Origin: Anoplolepis gracilipes | Taxonomy: Eukaryota > Arthropoda > Insecta > Hymenoptera > Formicidae | Direction of reading: 5' to 3' | Assembly: GCF_047496725.1 (NCBI RefSeq) | Contig: NC_132985.1 | Span: 4,145,001-4,209,000, forward strand | Length of the DNA: 64,000 bases | Shown: one piece after another, positions 49,847-63,808 of the stretch | How positions within the stretch are numbered: the first letter of the stretch is position 1 | Layout: each line of letters begins with the position of its first letter | Position numbers and translations under genes: made by a program | The notes under the pieces: generated by a model | What the model saw: the letters and a program-made list of their open reading frames with translations, nothing else | The model's database searches: none | Told to the model about the DNA's origin: nothing

Positions 49847-52800
49847 TTTACTTTTCCACTCGGCAAACCTATTCAGCACACAAGAGCAATCAGGTTTTTG
49901 GATAGCTTAGGTTTAGGGAAAGTTTCGCTCTTATATATACGTCATCGAACGGAAAATCAATTCCGGCTTTTGAAAAATTGCCAGCTAATCGCTCGACATG
50001 CAAATGGAAGTAAAAATGCTGTTATCATCATCGCTGCATAAATGCTACAAGACGGAGTTAATTTATCACGAAACGACAGATCGGGATTAATGGCGAATCC
50101 GACAGGGAGCACGAATCTCGCGTGCGCATGAATTATGGGATTCTCGTACAAAATTCGCGGTCAGTGGAACACGAAAAAAAAAAAAAAAGAAAAGAATAGG
50201 AGGAAGGTCGCGCGTGAATAATGTTGATGCACGTGTACCGGTGGCTCGCGTGATAGCATTATAGTGGTACAGGTGTTTTCACGAGGTAGATTGAGCAAAG
50301 AAGAATAAAAAGGGTCGAGGAATAACGGAAGGGAATCGATATCAAACGTCCTTCAATATGTCCGCGTCTATTGTGTAGAAAAAGCTTTAAAATAATATTT
50401 TTAATCTTACATTCACATGCGTTTTTTATTGAAACGTGATCACCTTTTGCGATAGCCATTCCTCAAAATGACCGCTAATGTATACTATCGCAAATTCGAT
50501 TTCGTAAAGTACCGCCTCTCGTTTGTATATATATATGATATCAAGAAAAAAAGCGAGCGATTCATTTTACATAATGGTCACAGAGAGATGGGGGAGAACG
50601 TATTATTGACGCATGTACTGGTTAATAATAAAATTGTGAAAAACTAGCAGGATCGCTAAATAATACATGACAGAGATTCATTAATCCGTTGCGTACAAGC
50701 CACGCATTCGATTGCTTCGTGCACCCATTAATCATAAACGAGAAAAAAATTTCCGCATCTTTTTCTTCACCTCTCGAAGTTCAATTGATGATCTAATTAT
50801 AACCTTCGACCACGTGTAATGGTATACCGTATTTAATGATATATGTTACAAATATGCGAATCTATTAATATATATTAATTAAAGAATAATAAAGAAAATT
50901 AAGACGTAAATTATATAATTTAAATTACAAAATTTTAAAATGCGTGACTTAATAAATTGCGTAGCATAAAATTTATGCGTTTCATGTCGAGAGTTGTTTT
51001 TAGAAATGATGTTTGGATTTTAAGATTATTATCTCTAAAGTCAAATAATACTGATAGCGCGGAGAAAAAGGAGCTTACGGATAAAGAATCGAATAGGTCT
51101 TTCTATAAGATTTGCAATTCCAACTTGGTAATTTATCAGAAAATCAATGTAGGACTCTCTAAAGGTGGAAGTCCTATAATCTCGTCTCTTGATTCCGTGT
51201 AATCTATTAAAAAGTCGTGTCTGACGAGAAAAATGCTTCTCTTCGATAAAATTATCAAAACGATATCTGTGACTTATTGAAACGTCTGCTCTGATTTACT
51301 AAGGGCTCATCAGTATTCTTATACAATTAGTTTCGAGAATTTATATTAGCAGTATCTTAAAGTATATATAATAACACGTAAACATTTATCGATAGAGATA
51401 ATTAATTTTGGATAAATTTTTGTAAATACCTAATGTAACACGTTTGCAATTACGCTTATGAGAATACGCGAAGGAATTCCAAATGAGAAATTCCTCGTCC
51501 ATATTTGCGGGCTTAATATGTGTTGTATATGAAGGGACGGTTTATGAAGATGAGATTTTATCGGAATTTAGGATTTTAACGAGATTAGCAACACATTCCA
51601 TTAGGCCGTAATCAATGAATTATTCAGCATCGATTTCAAAACGAATTAGATTATATATTAGTTTGAAAAGGTGAAAACGTTAATTAGCTTTAACATGGAA
51701 ACGATACTACGTGAAAAGTTTATTGATTAACTCATAAATGAAAAATTAATTATTTGGAAATCGTTTAGAAAGGTCTAACAATAAGGCTTACGCACAAGGC
51801 TTGGATATTTTTAATATGTATATGTCACGAGATATTTTTTTAGTTCGAATCCACCTTCAATTGTCAGTCTGGCAACTATTAATAGTTGGACACTAAAATT
51901 CAACGACGGCGAACGAGGTCGCCTTTTTCCTTCGTCGCGGCTAGACAGTTGGCCAACGATCGCAGCAGCCGCATCTCGCAAGTCGGTATCGACGTAGTCG
52001 ACTGCTGCCAGGAGATACGCTAATGGTCGATAATGGAACTGCCGCGGCACGACCGAAATCGAATTATGCCACCCGGTAGTTGCTTGTGATCCGCAAAACA
52101 ATGTGTCGCGAAAAGTATTCTGGCGTCGCGGTAATGTGGATCGATAAAAGAGAAAAAAAAGTCTTCTGTTGTTTGCTCAAAAATGAAATAAAATTACGTG
52201 GATGATTCTAACTTTTATATATAATTCCTATTTCCGAATTAATACTATTTATACAACGGAATTTACATTTTCTCCACTTTATCTACGCAAACTCTTTGTA
52301 ATTTTCTTACGAAATACTTAAGATTCAAACAATGTTTGTGTCCCACTACTACAGAAGTCTTATTTATTTATTTAATTATTATTGTGCGCTATCACGAATA
52401 AAGGGAAGCTTTAAATTTTCGGTCATAACATACATAAAAATCACGACATTATCTTCGCGCACATTTAGATATTTACGGTCTCCATTTATTTCTTCCAGAG
52501 ATTGTAATCACCCCATACCGTCATTAATTAACATCCTAGGATATGTGACCTTTTGCCTGTCCACCTAGTGCCCTTGATTATCTAATCCAACTCGTGTCAC
52601 ACACGTCGATATTTATATATGCTATTACAATGTTAATGCTAATGACAAGTGAAAGCTGAAGCGTACCGTTGAAGATAATATCGTTTACATTAAACGGCCG
52701 TTGTAAAGATGAAATTTGCTTCGTAACTATTTATATGCAAGTTATGTTTTCAAGGAAACTGTGTATAATAAAATGATCAATAATAATGGTTTTTATATAA

Positions 52801-52990
52801 GGCAAATATGTATTTAAAAATGATTTAAATAAAATTATTTACGCATTGAGCCACAAGAGCATTATTTTAATTAAAAATATATATGTGTTTAAAATTTTTC
52901 AGTCGTTATGACAACGCAGACAAGGATCCGGAGACCAAACAAAGTTGACAGATTCACTTGAATAGGTGCCGACTTTCCTCTCTTCTCCAG
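49565..52990. other. Non-coding flank upstream of GPCR coding exons
   Basis: A TA microsatellite lies at about 49791-49845. 51810-52110 is GC-richer and open on minus for 97 codons without family resemblance. The rest looks like intron or 5' flank. Confidence 0.45.
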
Positions 52991-53032
52991 GAAGAAACAT
53001 CCGAAAAAATAAAACACGCGGGAAAAGAAGGA

Positions 53033-55934
53033 ATGGGCCCTTGGGCCTTCGGCGTACCTCTCATCCTCGTGTCAACTCTGGGTCTTCTCCTGAATGGCTA
53101 CGTTCTTCTTGTCGTTCTTGGTCTTGGTAAACAGGTGAACAGTAACGAGCAAATATCTATAATGTTCGCGCGCGAAATTTCTCTATCTTTTCTTTCTATT
53201 TTTTTATTTAACGTCGCAATCGTCAAATCGTGCCCTTTGCAGCGTTCATTCTCCGAATCGGGTTAATTTTTGTAACGCAATCTCGTAACTAATATCGCGA
53301 AAGTTTACCGCAAACGTGCGATTTTAATGATTTTTGCGATCGCTTGTGTCAAAAACGAAAATAAATTCCAGAGAGATACGTGTTGCGGAAAACGCTCTCT
53401 CGAGCGTAAATTAACGTGAGTTTTACCAGTATTCCGGTCAAAGAGTTTTCACGATATTAAAGGATACGTGTGATATTAAAGCGTACGTGAGAGAATTGCG
53501 ATGGCGAGGAAGAGGGAGAACGGAAACCGGGGAGGAAAAAAAAAAAAATATAATTTTTCGAAAATACTTCTATCAAGTTTCTGACAGACAATAATAGTAT
53601 CGTTGAACAATTTTAACGCGAATAATAAAGCTGGGACGAAATTTCGAATTTCATAGCCAACGATGCGAACGCAGTCAGTTGCGAAAATTTATTTTAATTA
53701 CTTAAAAAAAAGAAAAATTTCGAGAGCCTCGCCACAATGAAGGAAGAAAAAGATCCCGATAACGCGATAGAGAGAGAGAGAGAGAGAGAGAAAGAGAGTC
53801 GAGACGATCGGCAAATGGACGAATCGCGCCGCAATGTCCGCAGACGCAGCAACAGCAGACGGCGAACACTTTATTGCTGATCCATTTGGGCGCCGTGGAA
53901 ACGGCCGTGTGCTTGATATTGCTGATATTCACGACCGGTTCGTGGCCAGTCGCCGGCACGTGGTGCGTTTTCCACGGATTCCTTTTGGCCTTGCTACATC
54001 CGGTCGCTCTTTGGACCGTAACCGGGCTCAATTGTGACAGGTGAGTCCCTTTCGACATATATTACCTTCCTCTCTCATCTTTATAGTATTAATATTTAAT
54101 ATTCGGATACGGGGATATATTCCATGCAAATTGGAAACTTGGGGATGAATGAAGGCTGCTGTATCAGTTCCTCCCACGTGATTCGTTGCTCGCGGAAGCG
54201 AGGGAAATCGATGCGTCGGGGTTTGAAAAGGGATATGTGTAACGGCTGTTAATTACATTGTTCTCGCGTCGATCATGCGTGAAACCGCGTTTTACGCGAC
54301 GCGCGTTTAAAGCACGTGCTTTACGCGGAGATTCGAGTATCCCTTGTATATACGAGATTTCGAATCATCGCATTTTCGATCGGATTATTTCCGCAGTAAT
54401 TCGATAAAATTATTCTCGTACTTAACTGCCTGTTGCTCGAAAAATTTTATTTTTATATCGTCCGAAGCAGGTGTGATATATAAGCTTCAACGAAATTTTA
54501 CGCCGGATAAAGGGAAAAATGTCGCATTGTTGCTCGAGTAAATCGAGGACGAAAGAGGCGGAAACTTTCGATGAAAATCGAGTTCAATCTCGATATGCGA
54601 GCGACACGTGAACGAGGTCTCGCCTCGCGGTGGCTACCGACGCAAAAGGCAACGAGATTTCCGATGTAGGATGTCAATAATGATTCCCACAGACTCAAAC
54701 AATATCGCCGCGACTGTCAGATAAGACAAGACATTTGTTCGATATAGTCTGCGTGTAACCCAGAAATCACGACACCCGTCATTCCGTTTCTACACTTGTT
54801 GCTTATCTTCTCGCTACGTTCCCGCATTAATAACTGAGGCATGCATTTCGCTGAATATGGCAAATTTGGATTGCGTCGATTAAATTCTCATCCTATGCTT
54901 TACATACATATTAAATTATACATATTATACAAATATAGCGGACCCTTATATAACGCAGGAGATTATATACATATATTCCTCCGTTGTGTGCTATTTATTA
55001 TAGATTGTATAAAATTCAAAAATAAATATATTAATTATTTTACAAAAAATAATATAAAATTTGCAATTTGTCTATCGCGTTATAAAAACTCACGTAATAT
55101 AAAAATATCGCGCAGTACGAGTTTTACTACACTCAAAAAAATATTTTGTTAATGTAGACAGATTTCTAGATGTCTCGATTCAAATTTATCGCTACTTTTT
55201 GTATCTGTTAGAATATTGTTTGTCACGTATAGAATTTATAGCAGCAATATTCTAGCAATGCCTCTAGAAAATTTAGATCCCATTGCCAAATATTAATCAC
55301 AAATATAATTGTCCTTGACAATTATAAGCCTTAAAGATAGGCATGGCAGAAAAATTTTCTATCTAAATTACATTAATAGTATAGATATAAATTCTGTCTC
55401 ATTTAAATTGATTAAGTGCAAAACATTTGCAGTATCACAGTATTTGCTAATTTATCTGTTTCAGTTAATTTTTCTACACCTAGACAATTTTCGTTAAAGT
55501 TGCAAAATCATTTTTTTGAGTGTACAATAAATTATTATATATAATTTACTATATAAATATATTATATGTATAACAAATTATTTTGCGAGCGATTCACAAA
55601 CACTTAAAAAATCTTTTGCTAAAACCTTGCATTTCTTTCTTCACGCGAATTCCCGCGACAAATGTATCGTCTCGCGCGACTCTTTAAAGAGAAATGCAGA
55701 AAATTCCTCTACGAATATAGAAAATTCTTTCCTTCTTTCTTTCTCGGGAAAGGGCACTGCCGGGCCCGACCAACCGTGGCTCGATCGACCACGGAATATT
55801 TTATTCAACAGTTTAACAGATTTAAACCACCGGTGTGTATGGCTTCGGGTTTCCTCATCGCGCATACACACATATATATATCGTTGCATTTTCATCAACC
55901 CTCCAAGAAAGAGCGTTGGTCGTCTAAAGATGAC

Positions 55935-55984
<50 letters not shown>

Positions 55985-56819
55985 CATTATATCCGAGGTG
56001 TGTGTTTTAATCCCGTAAAGTAATAAAGGGCAGCAGCAGGAGGGTGGGAAGGGGTAGGGAGGAATCGTTAGAATTAGACGCTCGACCGAGTGTGAAAACG
56101 GAAGCTCGCGCGGTATCCAATTACGTTCTTACGGAGACTCCCATTATGCCATTATGCCATGCCACGCAATTACTCTATACCATGCAGGTATTACGCGATC
56201 GCTGCACCACTGCATTACGCCGCTTTGGTCTCGCCGCGTCGCGTGGCCGTCGGACTGGCTGCTTCTTGGACGGGTGCTCTGCTTTTGTGCTTGCCGCCGT
56301 TCTCCGGTCTGGTGCCGCCTTATAGGTTCGTATACCATACATACACACATATATATCTATATATATATATGTGTGTCACACCATTAACCACTACCACCAT
56401 TACCACTGCTATCGCATTCCGTGACATTGCTTCTATGGTATTGCCGCGCGATTGCTGCATTTTCTCGCATAATGAACGAGATTCGATTTACTTTGTGTTC
56501 TCCGTTTCTCGACTCGCGTAAGTTGTTTTGCATTTTGCATAAAGGCGTGCTGCGAGAGAATTTCCGTGCCAGCGCTCTCGGAGAGTATGAAAGAATTCAA
56601 TCTCATTCAAGATTTCGTCGGTGCTGGAGAGTTGGTTGAATTAATTAAAATGTATTGCACGGAAACAATGCTGAATAAACGAGCGATTTCGGTTTTACTT
56701 TACTTTTAACGCACGCGTACAAGTATATACGGTTCAAAAAGAAAAAAAGAAAAAAAGAAAAGAAAGGAAAGGAAAATTACTGTACTGTAATTTTGCATCG
56801 ATTTCGCGCATATACACGG

Positions 56820-56859
<40 letters not shown>

Positions 56860-59800
56860 ATGTCCTGTGTATCGATCTTAGGTATAGCCCAGGCTTGGGT
56901 TGCTGCGCCCCGGATTTTGGCAACGGCACGTGGGGATCCGCCGCGGCGCTCTACGGCGCCGTTTATGTCATTCTGGGCCTGGTGCTGCCGGCCGTCCTCG
57001 TGACAGTTTGCAATTTACGCGTGCTGGGTATAGCCAGGTACCATCGGCATCGTATCGCCAGCGCGATCTACGAGGTTACCCTGAGCGCCCAGGTGACCAT
57101 TACCCATCAACGAAATCCGTTTTTTGTGCCAACCGTCACCGCACCCTCCGCCGGGGGACCGCCGCGTTTTCACAGCGCGGCTAGCACGGTTCGTACAGAC
57201 GAATTTTCTTTTTTCTTTCCTAAGATTTTAAGAAGGTTGCGACATGTATTTTTAACTGCATATAACGCCAACGTATTTAACAAAAAAAAAAAAAAAAAAA
57301 AAAAAAAACGATTTTCCTCATTATCTCTCTATAACACCGCGCCGCGCCGCGCCGGTACGAAAGATCGATTTTTCTTCAAACTTCATCCGGCCAATTTAGC
57401 CCTTGTCAATTTGTTTGTCATTCGATTTAAGTTAATCAGGCTAATCAACAGTGCTGTGTAGTTAAAGCCTAATCTATAAATTCATTTTCCCGAGTTAGCA
57501 AGTTGAATCGATAGACAACACGCTGGGAGGCATTGGCGAAATACATACTAAAACTTCCTCGCTTTGCGAAACACTCGACGACATCTCGCGATTACGAGCC
57601 GCCCGGTTTAACGTCTATTTTAGAAACTATAACCCCAGGACCTTTCGAATACAAGTCTCGATATTGGCGAATATCGCGTTTACCGCAAGGATAAATAATT
57701 ACGCGCCTCGCGATCGAAAGCGGCTGTCAATCTGGCCTCATCGAATGATAACGTTTCAGGTGATGCAACTGGTTGGCTCTCTGTACCTGCTCTACTTTCC
57801 TTACTGCGGATTTATCCTCTGGGAAGCTTGCAATGCCGGTAATCAACACCGTCTGCACGCATACTCTAAACTCGCGTCTCTTCTTCTCGCGTGCTCGCCG
57901 CCCATCAACGGCCTTCTCTACGGCTTAAAATCGCAGACTCTGCGACGTTCCGTGCAAAATTATTGGCGGAAGAAGGCAACCAAGTCGGAGCTGCAACAGG
58001 TAATCCGAGCGCAAGAACAGCGAAATGAACTGAACGCCGAACGACTCAAAGGACAACTAGTTTTCCCAAGTTTATGAATATATTCCATCGAGTTAGATAC
58101 ATAAAATGACATTGCAGGAGATACAGGCAAGAACGCCGAGCGTCGCGGGATCTAGACGGCCATCCGGCAGCGGAAACGCTTCCTTCTTCCCGTTCCCGCC
58201 CTTACAACGTAGGCTGAGCGAAGCGTTATTGGTCCTCGGCTCGTGCAGAACCGGCAGTAACTTCGAAAGCAATAATATCGGATTTCAACGCGGCAGGTTG
58301 CAGCCCGCCGTCTCGTGCAATACCCTCAGAGTGCCAACCACCGAATCAGGTACGCAAATTTACGCGATTTACACTGCTGATATTATTTTAACGTACTCTC
58401 TCTCTCTTTACATATATATTCGTGCTTTCGGTAATATTCATAAGCCGAGAACCCGTAAATTAAGATCTTGTATCTTAAGGTAAAGTGTCTCTCTATAAGT
58501 CTCTCTCTATAAAGATTTATAGTGAAATAAATGAAACTTTTGAAAGATTTCTCTTGATCGTTGATGGGTAAACTTTTCGACACTGATATGAGCGTCATCC
58601 TTTCATCATGGCGTGTTAAGAGGAGCCGAGAAAATTGGTGAGGGCAAGCGCGAGTGCCGTCACTCTGATGGGTTCCCACTATCGGAGCGACTTCATCGGA
58701 GGTGACTTGGGGGCGGCATGTTCCATAGCTATATGCGAGACCCCGAGGAAGAGTCCGAGGATCCTCATAACGCGCGCTTACAGCGAAGAGAGCCAAGACG
58801 GGAGCAGCCCGCTTCTGAGAAAATCCCTCAATTCCAATAATAACCCACCGTCGTGCGAAAGTACGTCATACATTAATATTTGTGATGTCGTACATTTACC
58901 TCGATCGCATTTTCAATCTCGAAATAATATCGCGGCTCGAATGGTTGGAAAAAAATTCATCGCAAAAGTCATTATTAATTTATCTTTTACGCGACCCCCA
59001 TGTTATATGGATGTTATAGATGGATATATCGTGCATACAGACTGAGTCACATAAAAAATTATTATCCCCAAAAAATTCAAAACTATGAATTTTTTTAAAA
59101 ATATTTTAGATAAAATTATTTTTTTTTTTTTTTTTTTTTTTTTTATCTCTCGAAAGGGATAACGTCCGACGATCAATATAATCAACTTTTATCAGAAAAT
59201 ATCTTTTTATAAAACACATAGGTTTTACTGTGATCGATAACTTTTAGTGACTCACTCTATATTTATTTTTCCTTAAAATTCTGCCGTCACATAATATAAT
59301 CTTCTCCATCAGCAAAAATGAATGAGATAAGTTTTTAATAACATTGGTGAACATCAATATGAGTGACAATATAACTTTCGTACGTTTCGTGACAACGTAA
59401 GTTTCGTCGTACGGGGATTATGTAAATGAGTATAGATTGTTGAAATAACCGAGATAGATCAGTGTATTTGTCCGTATTCGAGAGGAGAATTCTCATTTGT
59501 ATCGCGCGTGCATAGAACGCCGATGGCGGGATTGCAGCACCGGTAGCGAGAGCAGCACGGGAAGCAGCGACGCGAGCGTCTGGACCACCAACGTCACCCC
59601 CAAGTCCGTCAAGGGTAACGCGAAGGACTCAACGGACGGCTGGTCGTCGCGACGATATGTACGCGGTAAGAATTTCGAGGAAGGCCCCTTATCAACCATC
59701 AGGCCGAACAACAATAGCGAGAGCAGCGATACCACAGATACGACCACGGCCACGACAACCACCACCACGCTGCTCAAGTCTCTCACTGTAGTAAGTATCA

Positions 59801-60177
59801 TTACTAAAATAGATCCGCAATAATAATAAAATTGCCTATCAAAACTGTCAATGGTCGCCTGAAATTAGATTAATTTGACGATGCAGGAAAATGACGAGCA
59901 GAACGAAAAGAAAAAGGAAAAGGTAAACGGTAACATTAAGAAGAGAGAATTCAGCGAAAGTGACAGCAGTTGGAGCAGCGTCGAAGAGATCGAGACTAAG
60001 GCGATAACCGAGAGAAACGACGAGGATGACATCAGTCTCGAAAGATCGAGGGAGGAATTGCAGATGGAACTCCCGCGGCGAAAGTCAAGGAGCGACAACC
60101 GCGAGGTCGCCCAAGTTTCCGAGGACCGAGGCGAGGAAGCTGCGCAGCTGAGGCCCCTCTTGACTCCCTCCTCTTAA
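53033..60177 (+). CDS. Orphan rhodopsin-like GPCR, perhaps GPR161-like, long C-terminal tail
   Basis: Nine coding exons: 53033-53134 (exon begins at acceptor 52990), 53844-54040, 56188-56325, 56882-57188, 57760-57999, 58118-58349, 58621-58860, 59516-59790 and 59887-60177. Phases all match and give 673 residues from MGPWAF. The exon start at 53844 could instead be 53850, six bases on. The 58621 acceptor (GTTAAG) is weak. Class A landmarks: Asn21 in TM1, Cys75 before TM3 paired with Cys153/154 in loop 2, Asp99-Arg100-Tyr101, Trp127 in TM4, a Pro-rich TM5, and Pro262 in TM6. The TM7 motif is NGLLY (298-302), with Gly where NPxxY has Pro. NGT at 160-162 may be glycosylated. Residues from about 305 form a Ser/Thr/Arg-rich cytoplasmic tail of some 365 residues, typical of receptors regulated by phosphorylation. 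The W...CLPP...G and YGL...R patterns resemble GPR161-type receptors, but the ligand and orthology are unproven. The sequence before MGPWAF is open to the acceptor, so an upstream start is possible. Confidence 0.85.
53769..53792 (+). repeat. (GA)n run just upstream of GPCR exon 2
   Basis: About a dozen GA units lie about 50 nt before the acceptor at 53843. Purine runs on the coding strand so near an acceptor are unusual, since the tract is normally pyrimidine-rich. Confidence 0.85.
55130..55522. mobile_element. MITE with CACTC ends and TA duplication, in a GPCR intron
   Basis: The ends CACTCAAAAAAAT and ATTTTTTTGAGTG are perfect inverted repeats of 13 bp, with weaker pairing further in. TA lies directly outside each end (55128-55129 and 55523-55524). 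A TA duplication fits the Tc1/mariner group. The interior is AT-rich and non-coding. It sits in the intron between GPCR exons 2 and 3. Confidence 0.8.
55940..55981 (+). repeat. (CT)n microsatellite in GPCR intron
   Basis: About 20 CT units before exon 3. The long frames through it are artefacts of the repeat. Confidence 0.95.
56824..56854 (+). repeat. (CT)n tract upstream of GPCR exon 4
   Basis: About 15 CT units end roughly 27 nt before the acceptor TCTTAG at 56881, so it may serve as an extended polypyrimidine tract whose length could affect splicing. Confidence 0.9.
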
Positions 60178-60297
60178 GATTATACCCTTAAGTCTAAATG
60201 TATTTTCCTTTCGGGTAATCCGTTCGTGTCTCAGACAAAATGAGATTCTACCGCGTGTACTTAAACGACATCACTATACAAAATGAATTTGTAATAG

Positions 60298-60350
<53 letters not shown>
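60298..60350 (+). repeat. (GA)n microsatellite in GPCR 3' UTR
   Basis: About 26 GA units between the stop codon and the candidate poly(A) signal. Confidence 0.95.
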
Positions 60351-60351
<1 letters not shown>

Positions 60352-60388
60352 ATCCAATCATGACGCACTTATTTTGTGAATTTGCAAA

Positions 60389-60394
60389 AATAAA
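60389..60394 (+). terminator. Candidate poly(A) signal of the GPCR gene
   Basis: AATAAA lies about 212 nt after the GPCR stop codon, beyond the GA repeat. It is the first such hexamer noticed downstream. Confidence 0.5.
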
Positions 60395-60399
60395 GAGTT

Positions 60400-62800
60400 A
60401 ACCGGTCAATTGCGACACAGCTATTTTAATAACTTGTATTTATCGATAGACAAAAGCGAAGAGAGGAGATATTTGAGGAATAACTCGTCCAAGCGTACAT
60501 TTTGTACCACAAAATAAGGTGATCTCGATCATTTCTTATTACGTTCTGATGAGAAATGTAGACAGTTTTTGAAATAAACGAGAGGATTCGGCGCAGCCTT
60601 TACACTCGACATTAATATATATATCGACATATCCTGAAATTATATTTTTGTACTTTCACTCTGCAACATTACGTAACGCAACGACGACGTGAAACCATCC
60701 TTTACAACAACAAAGAGAACGAAATTGATACTACTGGCAAACCTGATTGGAAAATTCGCTCGCTCCCTTGACGTGCGAAAAGAGAAAAGAATTAATTATA
60801 TACCGATCGTTTCTGATGAAAGTTTTGTGTCAACGACGAATTCATCCATGAAACTTCCGGTCCAATTTATCTTTAATTTGCCAAAATAAGAGTCAAGAGA
60901 AACTTGTACAGGAGAGAAGAAATAATTACGGACGCGCAAGTCAGACACCCGAGAAAGTTCTTTTTGACAGAAAACAGTAACAAAGATCGAATCAAAGGTG
61001 CGAGCTCCGAAGGAGAATGTTCAACGTTCGTATTAAATTCGTATTAAATATCGGACGCGAAGTCAACTTCTACGTAGAAATAAATCTCACTTTTGTAAAT
61101 GTCAAATTTCGCTCGGTATATATAGTTACAATCGCATTGACGTGAATTCCATTTTTGTGGTCCTTTTACGAGTTTCTGACATCTACGAGAGATGTATAAA
61201 TGATATTAGTAATTTAGATAAGTCAATAATTAGTCGATAGTGTTAATAGTAGCCGTTGGAATTGACACTCCAAAAATTGCGTAGGGCATATATGTGCGTG
61301 CAAAAAATCTATGTAAAATATTTTGACGTTCTTTGAACTTTTAACGGTGTTATTTACGATACGGCAAGAATGTGTTTTGTTTCGATTTGTTAAGAGCGCG
61401 CGAGAGTCGATCCGTATTTACGTATTTTGTTTACAATTAAGATGACCTATAAATAGACTATATTACTAGTCATTCCTATTGTATACACGATAAGTCCTCG
61501 TGCAAAAATAAATTGAAACTGTAAAATAAGACTTTTTCATAAGAGCTTTCTTATTCGAGAAAATTGATTTAAAAAATTGACAAATTATTATCATATTTAC
61601 GTTTTTTAAAACACTTTTCCTTGAATCATTAATAATCTCGAACTTCGAACAGCGGCTATTAAGATGTGTATAAAAAGATATATTATCGCTGTTGAAAAAG
61701 ATAAGTTTATTTTCATCTTCTATATACAAACAACTATTTTCAATAATATTTATTTTGAAGTTTTATTAAATGAAATATTATATTATTATATAATGTATTA
61801 TAATTATATCAATTTTAAATTTCTCTTAAAAATTAATTTCTTCGAAAACAAAGCTTCGCACGAAAAATTATATTTTACATTTTTAATTAATTTTTCTGTT
61901 ATATATTTCTTAATCGATCTTGTATATTTATACATATGATTACAAGTATATTACATATATGATTCCACCGTTTGATAATATATTTAGATAAATAATATTA
62001 ATGTATTATTTATTACATTGATAGCTCTATAATGAAGAATTAATGATGCAAGTCGAGTTATTAACGACTTGTTTGATTATTGACTACTTACAATTAGTAC
62101 GTAATACGGATCTCTGTGTAATTTATATGATAATATTGTTGAATATATACATCGTTATAGCCGAGCACTTATTGTACGAACGAAACTTGATAGTTTCCAA
62201 CCTATGTCACGACGTCCATGTATAACTTCGAATTTACATACTACAATCTTTTATCTACGATCCGTCTCTGTTCATTTAAATTCGACAGTTAGAACTGTAT
62301 GCGTGCAGCTCGGATCAGTTGACACTTGTCGTTGATTTGAAAAAAATCATGATCTCAATCAAATCCATTAACAATGATAAAAACTTAAGGAACTTTGTCG
62401 GGTGCGAGTATGTTGTATCGATGTTAACATTACAAAGAGTTGCGACATAAACAATGTCTGAGTGTATAAAGTTAGTGCAAATAAAAAAAGAAATAAAAAA
62501 AGTATACTTGGGAACTATTGAATTTATAATTTTATGAAATTTATTATAGAACATCTGTGTTTCTTGTTGCATGTATCACTTTTGTAAAAAAAATAAAAAA
62601 TAAATAAACAATATATAAAAATAATATAAAATAAGTAGACGTAATATACGTTAAATAACGTACTCACGTTGCGAGTATATATTTATTATAAAAATACAAC
62701 ATTTCATTTAATAAAACTTTAAAATAAATTATTACTGTTAGGTATAGGTATAGGTTTATATAGGCATGTTTTTTTTTTTTTTTTTCTTTTCTTTAGAAAC
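60400..62800. other. Intergenic spacer after the GPCR gene
   Basis: Balanced composition to about 61450, then strongly AT-rich. No exon recognised; open frames are Ile/Tyr/Phe/Lys-rich strings of AT-rich DNA. Confidence 0.5.
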
Positions 62801-62819
62801 GTGTCGTTATTTGGTATAT

Positions 62820-63800
62820 AAAAGAAAGAGTGGATACAGGTAGGCCCTGTAATTGTGACAATCCTGTTCCCGAAATATGTTCCCACGCATTCTTACGGTC
62901 GGTTACGTTAAGATTACGTTCGAATCTCGTCGAACAGGTATACGGCCATGCAGCGGGCGGTTTTGGACCACAGCTTTTCCTTCGTTCACTCTTCATGGAT
63001 GAGCCACATCCCTCGGTTTCTCTTACGCTTGATCTAGCTTAGGAATTTCTTCGTACTTAACGGAATGACCGAAAAATTCGCGGTCGAACGTTCGTCCGAG
63101 AGTGTATAAGATAATATATTATAGTCCATCGATTCGCGATTATCTAAGCGTGCCGGTGAAAAATCGCTGGAAACGCATTCGCGTGCGTCAGTGGGATCGA
63201 GTGTGAAATATTGACATTTTGAAGAATTTGCGAGAAATTTTCTATCCGATGGAGATGGCAGAGAAGAACAATCTGACGTGTACATTCGAATCACAGGAGG
63301 AATGGAGGTATGAATTGCGTACGCCAAGAATTTCCCAAATATATTGCACGGATGTATCAGTCGACATTTGTCGAAGAAATCTTGCTGTCTTACAGTACAA
63401 TCTTTCGAAATTCGTGTCGCGCACGAGCATTCGTCGATCTCGTTCGTGGCTAGCTACAGCCCTGATATTGGTGCGCAGGCTTGCATCGATTTCACCTGCT
63501 CAGCTGATGCTTGCTTCGCGGCTGGAATATCGTGACTCTGTTCCGTTCGAGAAACGTATTAGAAATATTTACGTTTAATAAATATGTCTTCCGACGATTT
63601 ATTACCGAGCGTCTTCTTCTGACAGTTCTATATAGCGCTTGATTATTTCATTATCGCTCGTTGCACGCGAGCAAAGTTCATCGATGCGGTAATAAACTAC
63701 ACCTCGCAAATGTCCATGTGTGTGCGCTTTTGTGTTAGGGAATTCAACGTATTAACGCCATGCTGAACCGGTGTTTCGCATTTTCGGAATGTAATTGACA
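62820..63800. other. GC-richer block with ambiguous open frames
   Basis: Composition rises compared with 61.4-62.8 kb and frames are open on both strands, including a plus-strand frame at 63219-63578 and a minus-strand one at 62793-62996. None resembles a family I know. It is best read as the 5' flank or UTR of a gene that continues past the window. Confidence 0.3.
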
Positions 63801-63808
63801 CCGCCGAT

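Noticed and set aside
51811..52101. 97-codon minus-strand frame
   Set aside because: Partly protein-like, but no splice partners, no family, and it runs into AT-rich low-complexity sequence.
55627..56018. Two plus-strand frames of 118-127 codons
   Set aside because: They run through the CT microsatellite in a GPCR intron; the long open length is due to the repeat.
57189..57461. Continuation of the GPCR exon 4 frame past ACG|GTTCGT
   Set aside because: It enters a poly-A run and loses receptor character; the next exon at 57760 supplies TM6 in phase.
62905..62930. GTTCGAATC, a tRNA B-box-like word
   Set aside because: No A box, no acceptor stem and no cloverleaf around it on either strand.
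62793..62996. Minus-strand frame with a RKNAWEHIS stretch faintly like a MADF or Myb/SANT-type domain
   Set aside because: Only a few residues agree, the surrounding helices are absent, and the plus strand is open as well.
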